A stretch of 64,000 bases of DNA from Stutzerimonas zhaodongensis (lineage in GTDB: Bacteria > Pseudomonadota > Gammaproteobacteria > Pseudomonadales > Pseudomonadaceae), in NCBI RefSeq assembly GCF_003696365.1, contig NZ_RFFM01000002.1, positions 124,001-188,000 of the forward strand, read 5' to 3'. This document shows positions 57,340 through 64,000 of the stretch, in pieces. The number at the start of each line of letters is the position of its first letter. Position 1 is the first letter of the stretch. Made by a program: the position numbers and the translations under genes. The notes beneath the pieces are model-generated. The model did no database searches. It saw nothing but the letters and a program-made list of their open reading frames with translations, and was not told the DNA's origin.

Positions 57340-58266
57340 ATGACATCCAAGCTGGAACAACTCAAGCAGTTCACCACCGTAGTCGCCGACACCGGTGACC
57401 TTGACGCCATTGCGCGCCTGCAGCCGGTCGACGCCACGACCAACCCCTCGCTTTTGCTCAAGGCGGCAGCCCTCCCTCGTTATGCGGATCATCTGCAGGC
57501 TGCCATGTCGCGCTGCGAGGGTGACATAGGTCTGGGGTGCGACCTGTTCGCCGTTGCGGTCGGCCAGGAAGTACTGAAGCTGATCCCTGGGCGCATCTCG
57601 ACCGAAGTCGATGCACGCCTTTCATTCGACACCGAGGCAATGGTCCAGCGCGGCGAGCGGTTGATTGGTCTGTACGAACAAGCCGGGGTTTCCCGCGACC
57701 GCGTATTGATCAAGCTGGCCTCTACCTGGGAAGGCATACGGGCCGCCGAGCAATTGGAAAAGTCTGGAATCCAGACCAACCTGACCTTGTTGTTCTCCTT
57801 CACCCAGGCAGTCGCTTGTGCTGAGGCTGGTGTGTTCCTGATTTCGCCCTTTGTCGGTCGTATCTACGACTGGTACAAGAAGTCCGAAGGCCGCGACTAC
57901 GTAAGCGACGAAGATCCGGGCGTTCAGTCCGTCAGCCGAATCTACGATTACTACAAGGCGCACGGCTACAAGACGGTTGTGATGGGCGCAAGCTTCCGCA
58001 ATGCCGGTCAGATCGAGGCTTTGGCGGGCTGTGACCGTTTGACTATCAGCCCTGAGCTGCTCAGCCAGCTGGCCCAGGAAGAAGGTACCCTGGAACGCAA
58101 GCTTTCACCGGGCCGGGCATCGGAGACGCGCATCTCCATGGATGAGCGTAGCTTCCGCTGGGGGCTGAATGAAGATCCGATGGCGACCGAGAAACTGGCT
58201 GAAGGCATTCGCCAATTCGCGCGGGATCAGGAAAAGCTGGAAGCGCTGCTGCCTACCAAGCTGTAA
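57340..58266 (+). CDS. tal: Transaldolase
   Basis: The 308-residue protein is class 1 transaldolase: [20 protein letters not shown] and the Schiff-base lysine in [13 protein letters not shown] (about residue 125), with [15 protein letters not shown] following. It transfers a dihydroxyacetone unit between sugar phosphates in the non-oxidative pentose phosphate pathway. The gene is directly convergent with the STAS gene, whose stop is adjacent. Confidence 0.95.
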   Translation: MTSKLEQLKQFTTVVADTGDLDAIARLQPVDATTNPSLLLKAAALPRYADHLQAAMSRCEGDIGLGCDLFAVAVGQEVLKLIPGRISTEVDARLSFDTEAMVQRGERLIGLYEQAGVSRDRVLIKLASTWEGIRAAEQLEKSGIQTNLTLLFSFTQAVACAEAGVFLISPFVGRIYDWYKKSEGRDYVSDEDPGVQSVSRIYDYYKAHGYKTVVMGASFRNAGQIEALAGCDRLTISPELLSQLAQEEGTLERKLSPGRASETRISMDERSFRWGLNEDPMATEKLAEGIRQFARDQEKLEALLPTKL

Positions 58267-58749
58267 TCAGGAACGTTCCAGCGCAGTGACGAGGTCGCGA
58301 AAGGCCTCGCGGTTGGATTCGTTGAGGCTCATCAGGATACGGTGAGCCTCAAGCACCTTGCTTTTCACCACCTCTTCGGATTGGTCCTGACTTGGCAGAT
58401 CAGCCAGCTGCTCCGGGGATGGCAGGGGCTGATCGACGATATTGAACACCTGATCGAAGCCCATCGACTGCAACAGGCGGGTAATGTCAGCGTGTGTGGT
58501 AACCAACGTCGGTAGCATGCCGACTTTCTGCCGAGACAGGATAGAAAGCTTGGCGAGCAGGCCCAGCGTCGTGCTGTCGATGCTACGGCTTTCGGTGAGG
58601 TCAATGACGATCGAGGAGAAATCCAGCGAAGAGAAAATCTTTTCGATCGTTGCATCCAGTGCCGAGCAAAGCGTCAGTCGGATTTCGCCGACGAATTTGA
58701 GGACGAAGGTCCCGTCCTGCTCAGCGAACTGGATCTTTCCAGTGCTCAT
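58267..58749 (-). CDS. STAS-domain anti-sigma factor antagonist (RssC-like)
   Basis: This 160-residue protein has a STAS core with a conserved phosphorylatable serine in LTESRSIDSTTLGLLAKL. It overlaps the PP2C response regulator gene by 4 bases, so the two are made together. In pseudomonads this pair follows tal and acts in partner switching, with the phosphatase removing phosphate from the STAS serine. The sequence shows the phosphorylation site, but not its partner. Confidence 0.8.
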   Translation of the reverse strand: MSTGKIQFAEQDGTFVLKFVGEIRLTLCSALDATIEKIFSSLDFSSIVIDLTESRSIDSTTLGLLAKLSILSRQKVGMLPTLVTTHADITRLLQSMGFDQVFNIVDQPLPSPEQLADLPSQDQSEEVVKSKVLEAHRILMSLNESNREAFRDLVTALERS

Positions 58750-59930
58750 GCAAGGTTCCTGCTCAATACCAGCACAGCGATGTCATCAGGCATATCCTCC
58801 AGATCGGCCAGGCCCAAAACGCGTTGAAGCCCTTCCAGCGTACCGCCCGCCTCGGTAACCAGGCCAGGTAGTCCCGCTTCCTTTTCTTTGAGGGTGTCTC
58901 CGGGCAAAAGGTCCAGAATGCCATCAGAAAGTAACGTCAAGCTGAAGGATTCAGGTAACTCGATCTCATAATTATCGTAGGTGGCTTCGACGAACAGGCC
59001 AACCGGCAAGCCCTTTCCTTCCAGATACCTGGAAGAACCGCCGGTATGGATGACCGGCATCGGAAGGTGCCCGCCGATGCTGTAGTGCAGAAGGTTGCGC
59101 TCCTGGTCGATCACGCCACCAAGCATCGTCACGTGTTTGCCGAGCTTGCAATTGATCAGCCCACGGTTGATGTGATCGAGCACCTCGGACGGTTTGAAGG
59201 CGCGAAGAGCGCCGCCTCGTCGCGACTCATACAGCAGGCGCGTGGTCATGAACTTCAGCAGAACGGTGACGAAGGCAGAGGAAGCGCCGTGACCTGACAC
59301 GTCGGCCAGATAGAAGCCGATTCGATGCTCATCGACCCGGAAGTAATCGACGAAATCGCCAGAGAGGTAAAGTGAAGGAATGATCTGGTGGGCGAACTGG
59401 AATTCATCGAGGTTGCAGGGCGTCACTGGCAGCATGTTCATCTGCACCTGTCGCCCGGCATTCTGGTCTTCCTGGAGTAGATGCAGACTGGCTTGCAGGT
59501 CGCGATTGGCGGTTTCCAGCTGCTCGCGATAACGCCGGTTCTCCATTCGCAAGTGTGACCGGTCTAGCGCCCGTCGCACCGAGTGCTCGAGCATCGCCAG
59601 GTCTTCCAAGGGCTTGATCAGGTAATCCGCGGCACCCAGGCGAAGGGCTTCCACCGCGTCGCTCATCACACCGGCACCGGATACCACGATGACAGGCAGG
59701 TCGACTTGCCGCTCGCTGATGAGCCGGATCAACTCCAGCCCATCCATCTGCGGCATTCGCAGATCGCAGATCACCAGATCCGGATGTTCGGCATCAAACA
59801 GCTCGATGCCCCGCGGGCCGCTAGGTGCCTGCAGCACCCTGAAACCGCTGTCATCCAGATAGGCAGCCAGGCTGGCTCGTACCACATCGTCGTCATCTAT
59901 GATCAGCAGCGTCGCGCTTGGGTTGTGCAT
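58746..59930 (-). CDS. rssB: Response regulator with PP2C phosphatase output (RssB-like)
   Basis: The ATG at 59930 follows GTAGGA. The 394-residue length equals that of pseudomonad RssB. The receiver has LIIDDDDVVRASL and the phospho-acceptor in LVICDLRMPQMDGLEL; a helix with coiled-coil character links it to a SpoIIE/PP2C domain (LSGDFVDYFRVDEHRIGFYLADVSGHGASSAFV). Metal-binding aspartates look intact. It would control the adjacent STAS protein and, in pseudomonads, RpoS turnover. Confidence 0.85.
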   Translation of the reverse strand: MHNPSATLLIIDDDDVVRASLAAYLDDSGFRVLQAPSGPRGIELFDAEHPDLVICDLRMPQMDGLELIRLISERQVDLPVIVVSGAGVMSDAVEALRLGAADYLIKPLEDLAMLEHSVRRALDRSHLRMENRRYREQLETANRDLQASLHLLQEDQNAGRQVQMNMLPVTPCNLDEFQFAHQIIPSLYLSGDFVDYFRVDEHRIGFYLADVSGHGASSAFVTVLLKFMTTRLLYESRRGGALRAFKPSEVLDHINRGLINCKLGKHVTMLGGVIDQERNLLHYSIGGHLPMPVIHTGGSSRYLEGKGLPVGLFVEATYDNYEIELPESFSLTLLSDGILDLLPGDTLKEKEAGLPGLVTEAGGTLEGLQRVLGLADLEDMPDDIAVLVLSRNLA

Positions 59931-60133
59931 GTTCCTACCAGGCGGTATCGCCAGGGTGTTGGCGAAAGCATCGGCTCCGCGAGGGCGCGGGGCAAGGGAT
60001 CTTTTCAAGGCGCAGACGGTACTCCCATACGTTCTGCGTTTCAAGCCAGGCGCCGCCGCTCCGCCTGCGCTTTACAGGCAGAATTGACGGGCGTTATAAG
60101 AAAGGGTGCCATCCAACTCAAAGGACGAAAGTA

Positions 60134-60433
60134 ATGACTCAGCGTGATCGGGACTACAGCGAAAAACGCGACTTCATCCGCATGCAGATCGAAACCTCGA
60201 TCACCTTGACTCATGACGGCCAGCGCTACGAGGCGACCTGCCTGGACCTTTCCAGTACGGGTATGCAGGTTCTCGCCGCGACCACTTTGCAGATGGGCGA
60301 CAAGGTCCAGGCGCACATCCCTTCCGAACACAGCGAGTTGAAAGGGTTGGACGCTGAAACTGAAGTGGTGCGGGTGGGTACCCATGAAGATGGGCGGCAG
60401 AGCCTGGGGCTGGCCATCCTGTCGATGAATTGA
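60134..60433 (+). CDS. PilZ-domain protein (paralogue 2)
   Basis: The ATG at 60134 gives 99 residues with DYSEKRDFIRMQIETSITL (RxxxR) and CLDLSSTGMQVLAATT, the two PilZ motifs. It matches the protein at 30782-31081 in length and nearly throughout the second half. It is divergent from the RssB-like gene and convergent with mlaA, the arrangement of this conserved block in pseudomonads. Confidence 0.87.
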   Translation: MTQRDRDYSEKRDFIRMQIETSITLTHDGQRYEATCLDLSSTGMQVLAATTLQMGDKVQAHIPSEHSELKGLDAETEVVRVGTHEDGRQSLGLAILSMN

Positions 60434-60445
60434 GCATCGCAGACG

Positions 60446-60469
60446 CAGCGCCTCCGAGCCGAGGCGCTG
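60446..60469. terminator. Hairpin between convergent pilZ and mlaA
   Basis: CAGCGCCTC and GAGGCGCTG form 9-bp arms around CGAGCC in the 87-base gap. It could stop transcription from either side, although a T-run is missing. Confidence 0.5.
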
Positions 60470-60520
60470 CTGTCAGACGAACCGCATCGGCCAGGCTCGG
60501 CCATGGGATTCGAAGATGTA

Positions 60521-61222
60521 TCAGAAGTCGTCTTCGACCTGACCATCCTGCACGCGGAATTCACGGTTTTGCAGGTAAGCGTTACGCACGAAGATGTACT
60601 TGTCGCCAGTGATCATCCGCTCCGCCGAGAGCAGCCCGGCACGCAGATCCACCACGTTCACCGCACGTGTCACGTTGCGAGTGGGCACATGGTCCATGTA
60701 AGGATAGGGCTGCAAATAGGCATCCGGCACGCGCCCCGCCGCATCACGCACGGTGCTTGGGCCCAGCAGCGGCAGCACGACGTAAGGCCCGCTACCCAGA
60801 CCCCAAGCCCCGAGCGTCTGCCCGAAATCCTCGTCATTCTTCTGCAGCCCCATGCGAGTCGCTACGTCGAAGAACCCCAGGACGCCAAAAGTGGTGTTGA
60901 ACAAGATGCGGCTGGTGTCGATACCCGCATCGCGGACCTTGCCCTGCAACAGGTCGTTGGTCAGCACCACGACATCGCCCAGGTTGCTGAACACGTTGCC
61001 GATGCCGTCCTCGAGGAACGCCGGCGTGACCTTCTGATAACCCTGTGCAAGCGGCTTGAGGGTGTAGGTGTCCACCTTGTCGTTGAAGTTGAAGATCACC
61101 CGGTTAACGCCCTCCCAGGGATCCTCTTCGGCGGCCTGCAACAACGAAGTGCCGAACATCGCGAGCCCGGCGACGATGGCCGCGGTGATATTTCCGATCC
61201 AATCCTTGCTGATCAATGGCAT
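60521..61222 (-). CDS. mlaA: Phospholipid-transport lipoprotein-family protein MlaA (VacJ)
   Basis: The ATG at 61222 follows AAGGAG. The 233-residue protein has the VacJ core: DPWEGVNRVIFNFNDKVDTY, FSNLGDVVVLTNDLLQGK, and GFFDVATRMGLQKNDEDFGQTLG. It removes phospholipid from the outer leaflet with the Mla system. In this protein the signal-like N-terminus (IVAGLAMFGTSLLQAAEE) has no cysteine for lipid attachment, so it is probably not a lipoprotein, in contrast to E. coli MlaA. Confidence 0.88.
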   Translation of the reverse strand: MPLISKDWIGNITAAIVAGLAMFGTSLLQAAEEDPWEGVNRVIFNFNDKVDTYTLKPLAQGYQKVTPAFLEDGIGNVFSNLGDVVVLTNDLLQGKVRDAGIDTSRILFNTTFGVLGFFDVATRMGLQKNDEDFGQTLGAWGLGSGPYVVLPLLGPSTVRDAAGRVPDAYLQPYPYMDHVPTRNVTRAVNVVDLRAGLLSAERMITGDKYIFVRNAYLQNREFRVQDGQVEDDF

Positions 61223-61442
61223 TGCAGGCTTCTCCTTTGTTCGTATGAGGGTGGCTGCCCGTCAAAGCGCAGCAGTATAAATCCATTCATGCCATTACCG
61301 GCAGCAGGCAGACATGCGGAGCGGCGAACTTCATCGCGCACTATCCAATCAAAGCAACGACAAGCACGGACCGCTGGTTTAACCTCAATCCATGGCGCCT
61401 TGGCGAGAAGCTGGCTCCGAAACAACCAAAGAGGGATGCAAT

Positions 61443-61709
61443 ATGCCGGAACATGATCTGCAGTCGCAGCTGGCAGAGCTGCGTAGTCAGCTGGCTCAAG
61501 ACACACCGCTGACCGAAGAAGAACGCGCATCGCTTCAGGTGATAGCTCAAGATATCGAACTTCGACTGGCCAATCAGGGCGTGGTGGAACAGAACGATTC
61601 GCTGGTCGATGGCGTCAATCTGGCGGTCGAGCGATTCGAAGTCAGCCACCCAAACACCGCCATGACCCTGCGTAACATCATGCAGACGCTGGCGAACATG
61701 GGTATCTGA
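61443..61709 (+). CDS. DUF4404 small protein
   Basis: The ATG at 61443 follows GAGGGATGCAAT and gives 88 residues with a helical region DLQSQLAELRSQLAQDTPLT and VERFEVSHPNTAMTLRNIMQ at the end, as in DUF4404. Its role is not known. It is divergent from mlaA and convergent with queF. Confidence 0.75.
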   Translation: MPEHDLQSQLAELRSQLAQDTPLTEEERASLQVIAQDIELRLANQGVVEQNDSLVDGVNLAVERFEVSHPNTAMTLRNIMQTLANMGI

Positions 61710-61778
61710 CCAATCTTCACCGGCAACCGGTCACAGCGAAGCGGTCGGGAATCCGGAACGCTTGCGCTGTGGCCATTA

Positions 61779-62609
61779 TCATTGCCGGACTAACCGTCCG
61801 TTGTCTGCGTTCACGTAATCCGTACTGCGATACGGATTGATGTCCAGCCCACCGCGACGAACATAGCGCGCATGAACGCTCAATCTTTCTGGCGCCAGCA
61901 ATCGCTGCAAGTCGAGAAAGATGCGCTCCACACATTGTTCATGGAAGTCGGCATGCTGTCTGAAACTCACCAGATAGGCGACCAGGCTGGGGTGATTCAA
62001 AGCTGCGCCACGGTACTCGATTACCACCGTGCCCCAGTCGGGCTGCCCGGTAACGGGACAATTGGACTTCAGCAAATGGCTATAGAGGCATTCCTCGACC
62101 TGCCTGTTGGCATCACAGCGCAACAGATCGGCGCGGGGCGCATCGTAGTGATCGATGGCGACGTCCAGCTCGTCGACGCAATGTCCGCGCAGCGGTGCGA
62201 TCCCATCCAGGGCTACTTCATCCAAGGTTCGCAAGCGGACGCCCACGGGCTTGCCCGCTGCGGCTGACAGATCACTGATCATCACCTTCACTAGCGCGTC
62301 GCGATTCTCGAACACGGACTGATTCAGCGAGTTCAGGTAGAGCTTGAATGACTTGGATTCGATGATATTTGGCGAGTCGGCGGGAATACTGAACTCACCG
62401 ATTGCCACCACTGGTTTGCCGGACGGCAGCAGCCATGAGAGCTCGTAGCAATTCCAGATATCCACGCCGCCATAGGGCAAGGTGTCGGCCGTAAGCCCGA
62501 GTTCCGCCCACTTGGGCGCACGAGGAATGGGAAACAGCTGTTCGGGGCTGTAAGTCGCTACATAGGCGCTGGTTTTACCCAGCGGGGACAGCTCTGCAGG
62601 ATGCTGCAT
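61779..62609 (-). CDS. queF: NADPH-dependent 7-cyano-7-deazaguanine reductase QueF
   Basis: The 276-residue protein matches the type II (two-domain) QueF of gammaproteobacteria. It has [14 protein letters not shown], the nucleophilic cysteine in [14 protein letters not shown] (about residue 184) and a conserved WGTVVIEY. It reduces preQ0 to preQ1 in queuosine synthesis. The start with [10 protein letters not shown] is as in close relatives. Confidence 0.94.
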   Translation of the reverse strand: MQHPAELSPLGKTSAYVATYSPEQLFPIPRAPKWAELGLTADTLPYGGVDIWNCYELSWLLPSGKPVVAIGEFSIPADSPNIIESKSFKLYLNSLNQSVFENRDALVKVMISDLSAAAGKPVGVRLRTLDEVALDGIAPLRGHCVDELDVAIDHYDAPRADLLRCDANRQVEECLYSHLLKSNCPVTGQPDWGTVVIEYRGAALNHPSLVAYLVSFRQHADFHEQCVERIFLDLQRLLAPERLSVHARYVRRGGLDINPYRSTDYVNADNGRLVRQ

Positions 62610-62713
62610 GACGGGAACCTGTACAAAAAACGTCCGCCAGTGTAGCGGTTCCCGTCTTGTTTATCATCGCGCCGCTGATGCCGAGTGGAGTTCACCCGCG
62701 CTAGCACACCGGG

Positions 62714-63493
62714 TCACTGGCGCATTCCCCGCCCACTGTTGAGCAGTCGGATACACCAGAGGTACATCACGATAGCCGCCACGACCATGAAGGTGATGGC
62801 AATGCCGATCTGGATGTCCGACACGCCGAGAATGCCGTAGCGGAACGCATTGACCATATGCAGGATGGGGTTAGCCAGCGACAACGTCTGCCAGAACGGC
62901 GACAGCAAGTTGATCGAGTAGAACACGCCGCCCAGGTAGGTCAGCGGGGTCAACACGAATGTCGGAATAATCGAGATGTCGTCGAAGTTGCGCGCAAAAA
63001 CTGCGTTGATGAACCCGCCCAAGGCGAAGATCGTCGACGTGAGGGTAATCACCAGCAGCGTGATGCCCAGGTGGTGCACTTGCAGATCGGTGAAGAACAT
63101 CGACAGCAGGGTCACAATCAAGGCCACCGCCAGCCCGCGCGTAATGCCGCCCAGGGCGAAACCGATAAGGATCACGTGAGGCGATACCGGCGACACCAAT
63201 AGCTCTTCAATGGAGCGCTGGAACTTGCTGCTGAAGAAACTCGAAACCACGTTGCTGTAGGAGTTGGTGATCACCGACATCATGATCAGCCCCGGCACGA
63301 TGTACTCCATGTAGCTGAAGCCATCCATCTCACCGATCCGTGCACCGATCAGATTTCCGAAGATCACGAAGTACAACACCATGGTGATCGCTGGGGGCAA
63401 CAACGTCTGTGGCCAGATGCGCGTATAGCGCCTTATTTCCCGGTGAACGATGGTCTGAAGAGCTACAAGATTGGGCCGGAATTCTGCGTTCAT
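62714..63493 (-). CDS. ABC-2 type transporter permease
   Basis: This 259-residue permease has about six hydrophobic segments and the ABC-2 motif region YMEYIVPGLIMMSVITNSYSNVVSSFF. It starts 4 bases inside the ATPase gene (63490-64000), so the two are coupled and form one exporter of the YadGH type. No substrate can be assigned. Confidence 0.85.
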   Translation of the reverse strand: MNAEFRPNLVALQTIVHREIRRYTRIWPQTLLPPAITMVLYFVIFGNLIGARIGEMDGFSYMEYIVPGLIMMSVITNSYSNVVSSFFSSKFQRSIEELLVSPVSPHVILIGFALGGITRGLAVALIVTLLSMFFTDLQVHHLGITLLVITLTSTIFALGGFINAVFARNFDDISIIPTFVLTPLTYLGGVFYSINLLSPFWQTLSLANPILHMVNAFRYGILGVSDIQIGIAITFMVVAAIVMYLWCIRLLNSGRGMRQ

Positions 63494-64000
63494 TTAGCCC
63501 CCTGCGGCAGGTTGTTTTCCACCATCGAAACGAACAGCTCTTCAAGGCGATTGGTCTTGTTGCGAAGACTCAGCACCTCGATACCCTGTGCAGAAAGCAT
63601 GCGGAACAGGTCCGTTACGCCCTGGCTCTTGTCCACCTGAACTTCCAGAGTGTGATGATCGACCAGCCGCGCCGGATAATTTCCAAGCTCCGGTGGTACG
63701 AGCTGTGACTCTTTGAGATCGAGCAGGAAGGTCTCGACATGCAACTGCTTGAGCAGCTCACGCATGCTGGTATTCCTGACGATGGTCCCACGATCGATGA
63801 TTCCGATGTTGCGGCAAAGCTGCTCGGCTTCCTCCAGGTAATGCGTAGTGAGAATGATGGTGATGCCTTCGCGGTTCAGTTCGGTGAGGAACGACCACAT
63901 CGAGCGGCGCAGCTCGATATCCACCCCCGCCGTCGGCTCGTCGAGTATCAACAACCGCGGCCGGTGAATCAGCGCGCGCGCGATCATCAGCCGCCGCTTC
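63490..64000 (-). CDS. ABC-2 type transporter ATPase, N-terminus cut by window edge
   Basis: The frame is open to base 64000; 170 codons are visible, with KRRLMIARALIHRPRLLILD followed by EPTAGVDIELRRSMW, i.e. the tail of the signature, Walker B and D-loop, then TTHYLEEAEQLC (switch histidine). Walker A lies beyond the edge. The C-terminal 70 residues are a regulatory domain typical of YadG-like ATPases. It partners the permease at 62714-63493. Confidence 0.9.
   Translation of the reverse strand, partial: KRRLMIARALIHRPRLLILDEPTAGVDIELRRSMWSFLTELNREGITIILTTHYLEEAEQLCRNIGIIDRGTIVRNTSMRELLKQLHVETFLLDLKESQLVPPELGNYPARLVDHHTLEVQVDKSQGVTDLFRMLSAQGIEVLSLRNKTNRLEELFVSMVENNLPQGAK

Overview
This window looks like chromosomal DNA of a Pseudomonas-type gammaproteobacterium (Pseudomonas sensu lato, possibly the Stutzerimonas group). 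The reasons are high-GC coding DNA, an OprD-family porin, a DUF2790 protein, an oscA-sbp-cysTWA sulfate locus, beta-ketoadipate genes with PobA and PobR, and a tal / STAS / PP2C response regulator / PilZ / mlaA block as in pseudomonads. The genus call is inference from gene content. No rRNA, tRNA, CRISPR array or insertion sequence was found.

Layout. 1-9 kb: accessory metabolism and regulation: a SnoaL-like protein cut by the window edge, a lone LuxR-type helix-turn-helix protein that is a partial paralogue of a nearby HD/LuxR regulator, a LysR regulator, a hydrolase / GMC oxidoreductase / FAD monooxygenase run, and a secreted DUF4832 protein. 9.15-12.13 kb: an AT-rich four-gene island (XRE regulator with a perfect palindromic operator, thymidylate-kinase-like protein, two-TM protein, cupin-like protein) beside a decayed GlxA/AraC pseudogene. 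This is the best candidate here for an undescribed system. 12.9-14 kb: an orphan curlin-repeat amyloid. 14.2-24.8 kb: a DeoR regulator, a MipA / two-component operon divergent from a complete RND efflux operon, and a methyltransferase. 25-32.6 kb: VOC protein, gamma-glutamyltranspeptidase, small secreted proteins, an RNA-metabolism-type metallo-beta-lactamase protein, PilZ, peroxiredoxin and a serine hydrolase.

32.7-38.7 kb: sulfate uptake (oscA, sbp, cysT, cysW, cysA) followed by a ChrA chromate transporter. Between oscA and sbp is a short upstream reading frame with a Cys-Ser-Cys stretch whose codons can pair with the sbp Shine-Dalgarno region, a possible cysteine-responsive leader. 38.9-53.4 kb: aromatic catabolism. 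A TRAP transporter and an OprD porin are followed by pcaC, pcaB, an AEC permease, a ZapE-like ATPase, pcaG, pcaH and pcaQ on the minus strand, then pobA and pobR on the plus strand. A perfect 24-bp palindrome containing the ATAACC-N4-GGTTAT PcaQ-type core lies between pcaQ and pcaH. PobA makes protocatechuate from 4-hydroxybenzoate, PcaHG open the ring, and PcaB and PcaC carry the product toward beta-ketoadipate enol-lactone; pcaD, pcaIJ and pcaF are not in the window. A methionine aminopeptidase coupled to a ParD-like protein sits between the porin and pcaC.

53.4-64 kb: signalling and housekeeping (HDOD, GGDEF, dusA, transaldolase, STAS/PP2C regulator pair, PilZ, mlaA, DUF4404, queF, ABC-2 exporter). 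Two intergenic regions 26 kb apart (28.71-28.95 and 54.56-54.80 kb) are diverged copies of one element. Each has three perfect DnaA boxes in the same order and near-identical spacing plus an AT-rich core, but neither is next to dnaA.
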